Under the pieces are notes generated by a model that worked only from the letters and a program-made list of their open reading frames with translations, searched no databases and was not told where the DNA came from. Shown here piece by piece: positions 1 through 11,965 of a DNA stretch of 64,000 bases. Origin of the DNA: Girardinichthys multiradiatus (lineage: Eukaryota; Chordata; Actinopteri; Cyprinodontiformes; Goodeidae); assembly GCF_021462225.1 (NCBI RefSeq), contig NC_061801.1, positions 7,498,125 to 7,562,124 of the forward strand. Direction: 5' to 3'. The position numbers and the translations under genes are program-made. The first letter of the stretch is position 1. Each line of letters begins with the position of its first letter.

Positions 1-227
1 GCAAACTTTAGATTATTTACAAAGTGACTAAGAGACAACAAGGTTGTTGTTTAGAAGACCTGATCTCAGTCCCAGAGAAAATTTGCAGGCTGAGCTGAAA
101 ATGTGTGTGTAAACCGTTACAGCAATTCTGTCAGGAGGAATGGGCCAAAATTCCATCAAACTATGTAGTGTAAGAAGCTTGTGGAGGGAAACCCAAAACA
201 TCCAACCCAAGTCATACAGTTTCAAAG

Positions 228-281
228 GCCAGTCAGTCAGTCAGTCATTTTCTACCGCTTATTCCATAGTGGGTCGCGGGG
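228..281 (-). repeat. SINE tail fragment
   Basis: Reverse complement of the SINE tail (GCGACCCACTATGGAATAAG...) ending in a CTGA/TCAG repeat. It abuts the duplicated block at 282. Confidence 0.75.
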
Positions 282-681
282 GATCTATTATAAGAAAGGT
301 TTGATTGCTGTAATACCAGCAAATATTTTTCCATTAATTATAGAAAATGGGAATAAATAATTTTCTGCATGACTTTGTTTATGTAAATATAAGCAGAAAC
401 ATTTCTTTTCCAAAAGTTGCTACTCCTACATTGTTTTATTAGGTTTTGAGAGAATAAATCCCCTTCCATCAAATTTTCAACCTCAGCACAGATTATGTGA
501 ATGGCATAAACACAGTCAATTAAACAGATTAGTAACTGTTCAGCTGTGTCCGTAAAAATACCACAAAATGAATAAAGAGTTTTTAGACATGCTGTTCAAG
601 TAAGCAAACTTGGATATTCAGCTAACCTGAACAACACAGTATGCTGTTTATTAGGGGACAAAATAAGCTTAGATGAAAGAC
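282..681 (-). repeat. 400-base inverted duplicate of 31312-31711
   Basis: Reverse-complement match to a block in rasgrf2 intron 15 with only a few mismatches seen by eye. It has no open frame or transposon signature. The shared SINE boundary shows that the pair arose by copying a block that already carried the SINE. Confidence 0.85.
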
Positions 682-875
682 AATTCATTTTCTACCGCTT
701 ATTCCATAGTGGGTCGCTGTTGCCTATCTCCAGCAGTCTATGGGCAGGAGGTGGGGTACACCCTGGACAGGTCCCCAGTCCATCACAGGGCAACACATGA
801 ACAACCATGCACACACTCATTCATACACCTAAGGGCAATTTAGAGAGACCACTTAACCTAAAAGGCAATTCTACC
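682..875 (-). repeat. tRNA-derived SINE, 5' truncated
   Basis: The tail half of the same SINE family, on the minus strand. Its junction with the next 400 bases (282-681) is the same as at 31312-31711, so this copy belongs to a duplicated block. Confidence 0.85.
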
Positions 876-1214
876 AAATACTAAGAATATGTGAGTAAAC
901 TGAATTTGAGGAAAGCAAAATAAAGTTATGTAAAAAATAATCTGTCTAATTCTGGCATTTAACGAATATAAATAATGTTAGTAATCCTAATTGACCTACA
1001 TAAGGAAATGTTTAGCCAGATTTAATGTCAGCCAGTGAGAAAAATGATCATGTGTCTTTTTATACAGTGGATGTTAATATCTGGTTTTGATTAGAATGTG
1101 AAATTCATGTCTATTCTAAATAGTAAAAATATAATTTAGCACTCCAACATATTTAGTCATAGCATTTTATAAACAGTTAACTTCTGAATGAATAGCAGTT
1201 TTTGATTATTACTC
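871..1214. other. No recognisable feature
   Basis: AT-rich ckmt2 intron sequence between the duplicated SINE block and LINE copy 1. I see nothing in it. Confidence 0.6.
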
Positions 1215-1224
1215 GTTTCAGAGT

Positions 1225-4200
1225 ACTCGTACTTGTCGTCTTCCGCTTATCCGGGACCGGGTCGCGGGGGTAGCAGACTCAGCAGAGAGGCCCAGACGTC
1301 CTTCTCTCCAGACACCTCCTCCAGCAACCCCAGGGGGAGCCCAAGCCGTTCCCAGGCCAGCCGAGAGACATAGTCCCTCCAGCGTGTCCTGGGCCATCCT
1401 CTGGGCCTCCTCCCGGTGGGACGTGCCTGGAACACCTCCCGAGGAAGGCATCCAGGAGGCATCTGGTATAGATGCCCGAGCCACCTCAACTGGCTCCTCT
1501 CGATGTGGAGGAGCAGCGGCTCTACTCCGAGCCCCTCCCGGATGGCCGAACTCCTCACCTTATCTCTAAGGGAGTGCCCGGCCACCCTAAGGAGGAAGCT
1601 CATTTCAGCCGCTTGTATCCGGGATCTCGTTCTTTCGGTCATGACCCAAAGTTCATGGCCATAGGTGAGGGTAGGAACTTAGACCGACCGGTAAATTGAG
1701 AGCTTTGCTTTTCAGCTCAGCTCTCTCTTCACCACAACGGACCGGCACAGTGCCCTCATTACTGTGACAGCCGCACCGATCCGTCTGTCGATCTCCCGCT
1801 CCATTCTTCCCTCACTCGTGAACAAGATCCCGAGATACTTAAACTCCTCCACTTGAGGCAGGAACTCCCCTCCAACCTGAAGAAGACAAGCCACCCTTTT
1901 CCGGTTGAGAACCATGGCCTCGGACTTGGAGGAGCTGATCCTCATCCCAGCCACTTCACACTCGGCTGCTTACCGCCACAGCGCATGCTGTAGGTGTTGG
2001 CTAAAGGGGGCCAGCAGGACTACGTCATCCGCAAAAAGAAGAGACGAAATCCACTGGTCCCCAAACCAGACCCCCTCCGGCCCTTGGCTGCGTCTAGAAA
2101 TCCTGTCCATAAAAGTTATGAACAGGACCGGTGACAAAGGGCAGCCCTGCCGGAGTCCAACATGCACCGGGAACAGGTCTGACTTAGTGCCGGCAATGCG
2201 GACCAAACTCCTGCTCCGCTCGTACAGGGACCGAATGGCCCCTAATAAAGGGCCCCCGATTCCATACTCCTGGAGCACCCCCCAGAGGGCATCACGAGGG
2301 ACACAGTCGAATGCTTTCTCCAGGTCCACAAAACACATGTGAACCGGTTGGGCAAACTCCCATGAACCCTCGAGCACCCTGTAGAGGGTATAGAGCTGGT
2401 CCAGTGTTCCACGGCCGGGACGAAAACCACACTGCTCCTCCTGAAGCCGAGGTTCGACTCTCGGTCGGACTCTCCTCTCCAATACCCTGGCATAGGCCTT
2501 ACCATGGAGTCTGAGGAGTGTGATCCCCCTGTAGTTGGAACACACCCTCCGGTCCCCCTTCTTATGAAGGGGGACCACCACCCCACCACCCCAGTCTGCC
2601 AGTCCAGAGGCACTGTCCCCGACCGCCACGCAATGTTGAAGAGGCGTGTCAATCATGACAGCCCTACAACATCCAGAGACTTGAGGTACTCAGGGCGGAT
2701 CTCATCCACCCCCGAAGCCTTGCCACCGCGGAGCTTTTTAGCCACCTCGGTGACTTCAGCCTGGGTGATGAAAAAGTCCAACCCCGAGTCCCCAGCCTCT
2801 GTTTCCACCACGGAATGCGTGATGGCAGGATTGAGGAGATCCTCGAAGTACTCATTCCACCACCCGATAATGTCCTCAGTCGAGGTCAGCAGTCTCCTAC
2901 CCCCGCTATAAACAGTGTTGGCGAAGCACTGCTTCCCCCTCCTGAGGCGCCGGACAGTTTGCCAGAATCGCTTCGAGGCCAACCGGTAGTCCTTCTCCAT
3001 GGCCTCACCGAACTCCTCCCAGGCCCGAGTTTTTGCCTCTGCCACAGCCCGGGCCGCAGCACGCTTGGCCTCACGGTACCCGTCAGCCGCCTCAGGAGTC
3101 CCACAAGCCAACCACAGCCGATAGGACTCCTTCTTCAGCTTGACAGCATCCCTTACTGCCGGTGTCCACCACCGGGTTCTGGGATTGCCGCAGCGACAGG
3201 CACCGCAGACCTTACGGCCGCAGCTACGGGCAGCAGCATCGACAATAGATGCGGAGAACATGGTCCACTCGGACTCTATATCTCCAACATCCCCCGGGAT
3301 CTGGTTAAAGCTCTCCCGAAGGTGGGAGTTGAATACATCCCTGGCCGAGGGCTCCGCCAGGCGTTCCCAGCAGACCCTCACTATGCGCTTGGGCCTGCCA
3401 AGTCTGTCCGGCTTTCTCCTCCTCCAGCGGATCCAACTCACCACCAGGTGGTGATCAGTGGACAGCTCAGCCCCTCTCTTCACCCGAGTGTCCAAAACAT
3501 GCGGCCGAAGGTCTGATGATACGACAACAAAGTCGATCATCGACCTCCTGCCTAGGGTGTCCTGGTGCCAAGTGCACTGATGGACACCCTTATGTTTGAA
3601 CATGGTGTTCGTTATGGACAATACGTGACTAGCACAGAAGTCCAATAACAAAACACCACTCGGATTCAGATCGGGGAGGCCATTCCTCCCGATCACGCCT
3701 CTCCAGGTGTCACTGTCGTTCCCCACGTGGGCGTTGAAGTCCCCCAGCAGAATAATGAAATGCCCTTCCTTGAACTGCCACCTTAACGTGGTGGAGGGGT
3801 TTGAGTGCTCAAATGATCCTAGAGGCTATGTTGTCTGGGGCCTAAATGCCCCTGGTAGGGTCTCCCATGGCAAACAGGCTCTAGGTGATGGGTCAGACAA
3901 AGAGTGGTTCAAGAATCGCTCGAGGACCAAAATATCGAGGCACGTGACGACGCCTGGTACGGCGGAGCCGGGGTCCCACCCTGGAGCCAGGCCTGGGGTC
4001 GGGACTCGTCGGAGAGCGCCTGGTGGCCGGGTTGTTCCTTGCGGGACCTGGCCGGGCCAAGCCCGAATGAGAGACGCGAGGCCATCCCCCAGTGGGCCCA
4101 CCACCTGCAGGGGGAACCGTGAGGGACCAGTGCAAAGAGGATTGGGTGGCGGACGAAGGTGGAGACCTCAGCGGCCCGATCCCCGGATGCTTAGGCTGGC

Positions 4201-4434
4201 TCTAGGGACGTGGAATGTCACCTTGCTGGCGGGGAAGGAGCCTGAGCTTGTGCGGGAGGTCGAGAGATATCGACTAGAAATAGTCGGGCTCACCTCCACG
4301 CTTAGCATTGGCTCTGGAACCCATCTCCTTGAGAGGGGTTGGACTCTCTTCTACTCTGGAGTGGCCCACGGGGAGTGGCGGCGGGCTGGTGTGGGTTTAC
4401 TTGTTGCCCCCCAGCTCAGCTGTCTCGTGTTGGG
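1225..4434 (-). mobile_element. LINE copy 1 (RTE/Rex-like), 5' part inverted
   Basis: A non-LTR retrotransposon with endonuclease and reverse-transcriptase remains. 1225-3757 reads on the minus strand: 3' tail with a GAGTAC-type repeat, C-terminal region, RT ([22 protein letters not shown]), and the endonuclease C-terminal part beginning just before GDFNAHVGN. 3758-4434 reads on the plus strand: 5' untranslated region, then GTWNVTLLAGKEPELVREVE, the endonuclease start. Flanks carry the direct repeat GTTTCAGAGT (1215-1224 and 4435-4444). Frames are broken, so it is inactive. The clade is by resemblance only. Confidence 0.88.
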
Positions 4435-4444
4435 GTTTCAGAGT

Positions 4445-5221
4445 TTAAAGGGTTAATTTCCATTCATTTTACAAACACTGTTTAACGATAAAGGTTTCCC
4501 TTCACAGTCCTGTACAAAACAGGTCCAAGAAAAGTCTAGTTACATAATGCCTAATTACACCAGTCACCTACATGGCATCGATTCTGGTGCATCCTTCTGC
4601 ACTGCTGTTCGTTTGTTCCCCCCTTTCAGATCCATCCATTCTCTCATTCTCTTCCATGATGTGACTTAAACCACTGAACTCGCACGATTAGGAGTGGTTC
4701 TGAAATGAATAATAACACCTGTGCCAAATACAGCTTTGTCAACCTCAACGTACCTGCAGTATGTTTATGGTTTTGTCTAATGTAGGAAATGTGTAATGAA
4801 CGATTTTAAAGGGAAATTAATAAAGGTTGTAACTTCAGCAATTTGAAGTCTTCATTGTGTCAATGATGAGAACTACCTCTCTCTGAAGTATCTTGTGATA
4901 ATCCAATGAAAACTGATAAAAACAGGGGAACTGAAGGCAGTTTTTGGTTTGAAGATGTAAACTTGGATGTCATCGGCATAGTATCAGAAGTGCATTCCAG
5001 AATGATGGTGAATAGTCTGAGAATATCTGCATGTGGTCAAAGGGTATGCTTAAAAACCAATCACTTTGATCAGTTGAATCATTCCCCCACCAAGTTACAT
5101 TTGGATTTATATATTAAGTAATGACAATTTTTCAATTTTCCCTACTTATATGTGATACTCAGATAATTAATTGTTATTCTTTTAAATATAAGACTGACAT
5201 ATTGCTTGTGAGTTTTGTTAC
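4445..5221. other. ckmt2 intron, no recognisable feature
   Basis: Between LINE copy 1 and the second ckmt2 coding exon. No further creatine-kinase exon and no repeat that I recognise. Confidence 0.6.
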
Positions 5222-5420
5222 CTCATAGGTTTCCTCGTCACCAGCAACACAGCCCACCGTCTTAATGAAAGGGTGACCAGGGTTGTCAACCCCGGTTTGG
5301 ATGCACTGGTCAAGGGTCCAGTTGTTCGGGGTCAACTTGTCCCTCAGTTTAGCATAAACAGCTGGAGTCAGAGCTGACGCCATGCAGTTGTTGTGTTTCC
5401 TCAGATCAGGATAGTCGGAG
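5222..5420 (-). CDS. ckmt2: ckmt2 second coding exon (N-terminal kinase domain)
   Basis: A 199-base exon with acceptor CCAACAG and donor TATGAG/GTAACA. It encodes [20 protein letters not shown], then [20 protein letters not shown] and [20 protein letters not shown]. This is the N-terminal creatine-kinase domain; the segment around GVDNPGHP is near invariant in the family. Confidence 0.96.
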
Positions 5421-7054
5421 CTGTTGGGAGGTAGGCAGGAAGGAATTGGACAGCATTAAGAGATGAAATGTTGTCAATTGATGTTCTTCAAGTGCAGGGT
5501 GGATTATTTCAGAATAACTTTTGAGTAAAAGTTGAGAATTGCCATGCTACCTTCAGTCAGTCACAACTCAAAGAATTTTATTAGCATTGTTACTAATATC
5601 GTCTGATGAATTTTCTGTGTTCTCTTTTGAGAGGAGTCCATTATTTCAGTCATTGCTTTCAGCCTATAGTACCGCAATTTAATAATAGATTTTAATTGAA
5701 ATTAAAAATTTAGGCCTGAGTTCATTACATCAACATTTCTGATGTTCTTTGGTTTTAGCAATATTAAGTCTAGTTTAGTGCTAGTAAAAACAAACAAACA
5801 GAAAACAAAAACAACATGTTTTGTTTGGATGATGCTGAAGGACATTCACACCAACCTAATCATTGATATAATGATCATAGTATCTGTAAGAGACTGTGGT
5901 TCCTTGGTGAAACAGATGCATAAAGCTGTGTGTCATCAACATAAGTATGATAGATGCTGAAATACTTATCGTTATCTGAAAGACAAATGTAGTTTCAGAT
6001 TTATTCTCGGTTTTTCTCCTTGGTTTGCTGTACATGGCGAGAAGCTGTCAAATATAAAAACTATATCTTGCATAATGTGCATGGTACAGTAAGTTTCCTG
6101 TTACAAACTGAGTCCACAATGTACTAGCAGAACATCTTGATTGGCACATGTTCCACATTAAAGTGTGAAACTCCTCTGAAGTGATGGAACATCATGCTAA
6201 AGATTTTTTCTCATTCAGTTTTTTGATGGTAAGTAAGATGAATCCAAAGTATCCTTTAGTTGTTCAATGGCTCAGAAATTCATTTGTTGCAAGAGTGGTA
6301 TATGATTTGTAGCCATTTTTTATTTATCAAACCCTCTTTGACATCTTATGTCATATCATTGAAGCTATCACAGAGAAGACCTACTCAATGAGGAGGTAAA
6401 TCTTTCAGGATGAAGGTTAAAATTCACAATCTCATAACAGAACAAATAAATCTTTAATTGTTATGGATTAAGGGATAACCTTTTCCTTGAATTTGTTACC
6501 CATCAATAGGAAGACTAGGAAAACGAGAAGTTCAGGGCATAGGATAGGATCTGAAACTTTAAGAGAAAGTGAGTCAAAGGTAGCATAGATGAAACATGAG
6601 AGTGTCACTGGTCATGCAGGCATTTGCCAGTGCGTCAGCCATGAGCCCCTGCCCTCTTTCATCCTGTCAGATAATCATCCTCTCTCACTGTCTGCTGATG
6701 CAATTCATCCCACTGAGCCTCATAATGTGTTTCGCACTCCTGAATGAGGTAATAAACTGGCCATTCATGTCCTTTTTAGCTGAAGTCATGCTTCTGAGAA
6801 ATAGAAACGTTTCAGTGTTACTGAGGTAGATAGTAATGTATTCACCCACTCATCATGGCCCCTCATCGCTCCCCACACAGCTGTGCTGAGGTTGCCCCGT
6901 CTCACCTGGGAGGATAGAGCTTCTTCTTTGCCTCAGCAGCAAGAGAGCTGTTCTCATTCAGCAAAACACCAGTGGCCATTGTCCCTGCCCCCAAGCTGGC
7001 CAGCAGCACCGCAGTACTGCGGCTGGAGATCAGACGCCTGAAGGAGCCTGACAT
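5222..7054 (-). CDS. ckmt2: ckmt2, 5' part of the gene (first two coding exons)
   Basis: Sarcomeric mitochondrial creatine kinase transfers phosphate between ATP and creatine in the intermembrane space of muscle mitochondria. Two exons are present, joined in frame (AG/C Ser codon): a transit-peptide exon and an exon with the creatine-kinase N-domain start. The remaining exons, with the phosphagen-kinase catalytic residues, lie beyond the left edge; none is visible in 1-5221. The transit peptide separates it from cytosolic creatine kinases, and adjacency to rasgrf2 favours ckmt2 over ckmt1. Confidence 0.93.
5421..6906. other. ckmt2 intron between the two coding exons
   Basis: AT-rich, about 1.5 kb, only short open frames. 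Nothing recognised. Confidence 0.6.
6907..7054 (-). CDS. ckmt2: ckmt2 first coding exon (mitochondrial transit peptide)
   Basis: The ATG at 7054-7052 opens [20 protein letters not shown] then [12 protein letters not shown] and ends EAKKKLYPP with a split Ser. The start is Arg/Ser-rich, lacks acids and can form an amphipathic helix, as expected for an inner-membrane-space transit peptide; cleavage would fall near the first acidic residues after LAA. The donor is CCCAG/GTGAGA. The left border may be off by one base. The exon probably extends about 20 bases upstream to an acceptor near 7073 (CTTGAG). Confidence 0.92.
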
Positions 7055-7722
7055 CTTTCCTCCAGAAGTTTACCTCAAGTATAGGTCAGTAGAAGAAGAG
7101 CTACAAATATGAATAAAGAAAGAAACTGAAGCAGAAAGTGACAGAATTGCACAAAAGCAACAAGTAACTTGTTTAGTTAGTGCATGATGTAAGCTTGCAG
7201 CATCATCAGTATAACCTCACACATATAACTATTGCAAGACCGTGACATTTGACATAATAAAGTCTTTTGGCAAAACTTTAATAAACGTTTTTACAATTGC
7301 TGTGTAGATCAACAGATTTTGTCATGGGACCTGGATGCTGATCTTCCCAGTTTGTTCAGACTGTGTTCTTTTTTGTTTTCTTGGTCTGTTCTTTGGTTTG
7401 TTCTTTTCAACATTTATCTATTTTATTTTACTTTCCACCCTCCGCCATGTTCCACCCTCCATGTCTTTAAGACATATCCTTCATTATGTGCATAAACAGC
7501 AACCTAAACTACGCCTATGCAGGTTTTGTGGTTGGTTGAGAATTTAGGCAGTAAAGCAAGCAAACATGTACTAATCTAATCAATAGTATCAGTAGCAACA
7601 GCAAAAGAAACATAGCTAATATCTATGTGCCACTTCACAAAATAAGTCCATTGCTATGCTACAAACTGTTATTTTCAAATATTCATATGCAGCATTTTTA
7701 TGTCACGTTATAAGGTACTGTA

Positions 7723-7734
7723 TCAATCAATCAA

Positions 7735-7769
<35 letters not shown>

Positions 7770-7771
7770 TG
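7723..7771. repeat. (TCAA)n microsatellite
   Basis: About 12 units of TCAA/ACCA type in the region upstream of ckmt2 coding exons. Confidence 0.95.
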
Positions 7772-8274
7772 CAGTCAAACACAAACTTGTCTACAGAGGT
7801 AAAAAACATAAACATGCAGACCACAGTCATGCTACACTAAGTAAGAATAATGTGACATGCAATTTAGAACTGAGGAAAAGGAATCACAACCAGAAGAAAT
7901 GTCAGAAAAAAATAACAGCCAAGAAACATAAAAGATCTGAAGCAATAAAACATTAGATGCCCCCACAAGACACATAACTGATGTTTAAAAATAAAATGTT
8001 TTTCATTTATCATATGTTCTAGAGTATTGCATGTTCTGGTTTGTTCTAAATGCTTCTACATGCTAAGCAATAGCTTCTTTTTTTCCACCAAAAACACCTG
8101 AATGCCTCATTAACTTTGAGAGTAAACAGTAGAGGTAAGCTAACCTGTTGGGTTACACTCTTCATATTTTACAACAGCACAGATTCTGTCAGCATCCTTC
8201 AAAATCTACAGTAAATATGTTTAATTAGGTTAATGAACTCAAAATGTTGTGCTGTGAATGTTTGATTTTCTCTG

Positions 8275-8460
8275 GGCTTACTTTCCATGTTTTTTGGAGC
8301 AACAGTTTGCATATTCTCCTTGTGCATGCATGAGTTTTCTCTGTGTACTCCGGCATCCTCTCACCATCTAATAACATGCATGTTGGTTAAATGGTTAACA
8401 TGACACTTAGATCTGTGGATGTTTGTGTCTGTTTGTTGGCCCTGTGACTGATTTTCTAAG
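8275..8460 (+). repeat. Old diverged SINE
   Basis: GTTTGCATATTCTCCTTGTG and GTGTACTCCGGCATCCTCTC are a decayed form of the SINE body; head and tail are poorly kept. Confidence 0.5.
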
Positions 8461-9494
8461 ACGCAGCCACCACCTTTCTTAGAGACACAAACAGGATTGG
8501 ATAGAACAACAGCCTAGTCACTTAAGATTTCTCTGACTTTATGCTCCAGTAATTAGAACATTGAGAACCATTTGTTTAGGTTCTTATCAGCCCTGATCCT
8601 AATGCCTAACTCTGATGTTTTTCGTTGGTTTTATTGTTTATTATTGTTTTCAGAGAAATTCTAGTAATCGATGCCCAGCATCACATTTATTTCCAATCAG
8701 GTTCAGTACATGCAAGGTCACAGCATAGCTTGACTTTGACACGGTGTCTGGGAGGCTGTTTCTAAAAATAGAGGAGGGCTGTGAGGACATGATTGCTCCT
8801 GTTAATTCAAGTCAGAGGGGAAAAATACCTCATAGGTCCAACATTTTAGAGTCAGCCAGTTGGTCAAACAGTCACATGACTTTCACCTACAGCATTTGGG
8901 GCGCACTGTGTTTTAACTTTTGCTGAACAGATTGAAACCCACATTCTGTTTGGGTCAGTGGTAATAATATTATTTATAGATCAGTGGAGGGATGTTTGGT
9001 GCCAGGATTCAGTGCCAAGACCAAAACAACTCCTGGCTCATGAATACAGTATCATTCTTGACAGGTTGCAGTACAGACGTTGATAAGGTCAATCCAATGT
9101 TATAGAGATATGGAAAATAGATAAGAAGGGAAATAATGTGACACAATAACTTGGTAGGACATCATAAGATTAAGACTGGAGAACACACTACTGTTTAGGT
9201 TGGGCTGTAAAAGTGCAAACGAATCGGTATTTTTTAAATATATATTTTTTAACAAACTATAAGCACTCTCTTGTTTGACAAGACAAGTGCATCAAATCCT
9301 GCCTTTAACAGATACTACCATGCTTGTATGTTAAAAACAACTATGACACATGCATTTACCTATGAACGTGTTCACAGAAACTCTAGCTTTAAAAACGTCT
9401 AAATATATTTTAGGACTGTTAATTCTTTAGGCCCAGATTTCAAAAAGCTAATGGAGGTTTTATGCATTAGAAAATAAAAAGTAAGGTACAGTAC

Positions 9495-9700
9495 CTGTAT
9501 GAAAGCTGCTGCCTTCTGACTGAAGGTTGTTGAAAGGTAGCTTTTGAGACTCATCTAACGTGGGCTCCACCCCCACTTGTGGGAATACAAATTCAGGACC
9601 AATCATAAGTTCAGACACAGTTATAAACCAATGAAGGTAGAGCTCATTTGCAGAGAGCCATGCTTAACCTTGAGCACCACGGGTCAGATATCATTGGCTA
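9495..9700 (-). promoter_or_regulatory. Candidate ckmt2 promoter and noncoding first exon
   Basis: On the minus strand there are three ATTGG/CCAAT motifs (near 9597, 9628 and 9690), a TATA-like GTTTATAAC at about 9620-9628, and about 130 bases downstream a plausible donor CATACAG/GTACTG (9494/9495). Creatine-kinase genes commonly have a noncoding first exon, which would fit. No transcript evidence is available, so this is inference. Confidence 0.3.
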
Positions 9701-10237
9701 GTTTGACTTTCACAGTTACACATGACCTTTTCTACTCTCCTTCAGTTATCACAAACTCAGAGCCAAAGAGCTGCAGCTTTTGAAAAGAGAGCACACGTTT
9801 TATCGAACTCAGATATTAAAGACGTTTTGGTGGACGTAATGACTCAAACCACTTGAATTACATTACACAAAATGACATACTGTATACAATTATTAGGTTG
9901 ACAGATGTAAATGGCTTTCATGTTTTTTACATCATGATGAAGTTTACTGCTTTTCTGTGTACAGAAAGCCAACAATGTAAATCCAGTGCCTTTCCAAAGT
10001 ACCGTAATGTCGTTTGTTGTTTTCATTTTTTTGTACATGTGATTAGAATGCCTTTTCTTTTGTTTCTGATGGACTGCATGAATTCCACCTTACGACAATG
10101 CACTACTATTTATTGCCTATTACTTGAAAATAGGATTCCAAAGGTACGTGGGTGTCTAAAACACATGGCTGTGGTCCCCCAGCTCCTCAGGGAAGCCAGG
10201 GAGAACAAGGTGAACCTGACCAAGATTTCATCACATA

Positions 10238-11475
10238 CAGTGCCTTGCAAAAGTATTCAACCCCCTTTGCATTTTTCATGTTTTGTTGCCTCACAAACTG
10301 GAATTACAATGGATTGTTTGCAAGTTTGCAATATTTCATCAAAAAACATGCCTACAACTTAGAAGATGTGTCATTTTCTTTTATTGTGAAGCAAACAACA
10401 AATAGGACAAAATAACAGAAAACTTTAGCGTGCGTAACTGCCGCTTTTGCAGTATGCTTCAGGTCATTGTCCTACTAGAAGGTGATGCTTCGTCACACTC
10501 TCAAATCGAAAGCAGACTGACTAGTTTTGCTCAAGAATATCCCTGTGTTTGGCACCATCCATCTTTCCCTTGACTCGGACCTGCTGCTGAAAAATATCCC
10601 CACAGCGAGATATTGCCACAGCATGTTTCACAGGAAGGACTGTGTTCCTGGGCTTATGTAATGAGTTGTGTTTGCTTTAGACACAGCATTTTCATTGGTC
10701 GCTGAAAAGCTCAATTTTAGTCTCATCTGACCAGAGCACCTTTCTGTATACATTTGCCCACATTCCGTTTGGCAAACTCAAAATGTGTCTTCTTATTTTA
10801 ACACAAAGTAATGGCTTTTTTCTGACCACTCTTCCATAAAGCCCAGGTTTATGGACAGCTTATTGTGGTCCTGTGGACAGATACTCCAGTCTGCTGGGGA
10901 ACTCTTCAGCTCCTTCAGGGTTACCTTTGGTCTCTGAGCTGCCTCTCTCATTAATACCCTCTTTGCCCGGTCTGTGAGTTTTAGTGGGCGGCCCTCTCTT
11001 GGCAAATTTGTTGTTGTACGACGTGCTTTTTATTTGAAGATGATGGATTTGATGGTGCTCCAGGGGAACATGCACCTTTCAATAACTTTGTCCCTGACTT
11101 GTTTGGAGAGCTCCTTGGTCTTCATGGTGTGATGCCTCTTGCTTAGCAGTGTTCTTTCACCTTTCAGAAAAGGTGCGTTTATACTCACAGATCATGTGAC
11201 ACTTAGATTGCACCCATGTAGACTTCATTTCACTAATTATGTGACTGTTGAAGGTAACTGGCTGCACCAGACCTTTTTAGGGGCTTCATGGTAAAGGGGA
11301 TGGATACATATATACATGCCCATTTTTTATTTTCTTTAATTCTTTTATTTATTTATCTCTCATTTTCAATGTAGACTATTTTGTGCAGACCCATCATATA
11401 AAATAAGCTTAAAAACATTTCAATTACAGGTTTGAATGTAACAAAATAGGTAAAAAGCTGAATACTTTTGCAGCC
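10238..11475 (-). mobile_element. Degenerate Tc1-like element
   Basis: The left end CAGTGCCTTGCAAAAGTATT and the right end GAATACTTTTGCA are the outer inverted repeats of an old fish Tc1 family. Inside, on the minus strand, transposase scraps remain (REGRPLKLTDRAKR; RPKVTLKEL, an HTH region). Many stops and deletions; inactive. Confidence 0.75.
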
Positions 11476-11477
11476 TG

Positions 11478-11965
11478 AAGGATGTTGCCTGCACTCAAGT
11501 GACCAATCAAGACCTGGAGAACTGGTTACTGAAGTGGATAACTCTGGGTTTGGTGGAAGGCTTTGTAAGGAGGATCAGCAGGTTTTTGTAGAGGTTGCTG
11601 GGGCTACCTCGAAGCCTGAACAGCATTGCTCTGTATGGGCAAAACAACAAGTTGAAGCTTCCAATCAGCAGCGTGAGTGAAGAGTTCATGGACACTTGTT
11701 CCAGAGACGTGTTGCAGTACTGGGAGTTCAGTACTTGGGAGCCCTTTGGGGGTCAGGACTGGTCGCAAGTGGAGGGCAGCGGAGGCTGTGGAAATCGTGG
11801 AATCACGACTTAGGCAAAGGGCACCGGTGGGTATAGTGGCACAAGGGAGAGCTGGCCTGGGTAACAGCAGAATACCTCGCTGCGATAAGGCACATGGGAA
11901 GGACAGACGATCGCTTATCATAGCAGAGGTGCTAGGATCATCCGTCTCAAAACAACAGCTGTAGC
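11478..11965 (+). mobile_element. Retroelement pol-like fragment
   Basis: Frame pieces KLPISSVSEEFM (about 11650-11690) and VRTGRKWRAAEAVEIVESRL then APVGIVAQGRAGLG (about 11755-11860) resemble the C-terminal region of a family of fish non-LTR retroelements. Frames are interrupted. The family name is uncertain; the call is based on remembered resemblance. Confidence 0.5.

Larger units (their letters stand above)
7074..9494. other. Presumed ckmt2 5' intron
   Basis: Besides the TCAA microsatellite and an old SINE, nothing recognised. It would be intron if the noncoding exon at about 9495-9595 is real, otherwise upstream DNA. Confidence 0.4.

Noticed and set aside
2815..3516. 233-codon open frame on the plus strand
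   Set aside because: Antisense of LINE copy 1; the minus strand carries the endonuclease and linker. Similar antisense frames exist in the other LINE copies.
1..5221. Search for further ckmt2 exons
   Set aside because: No frame matches the creatine-kinase segments expected after exon 2; the short open frames at 28-225 and 4906-5121 show no family resemblance.
7723..7771. Regular repeat spacing, checked as a CRISPR-like array
   Set aside because: Simple TCAA microsatellite with no spacers; the genome is that of a fish.
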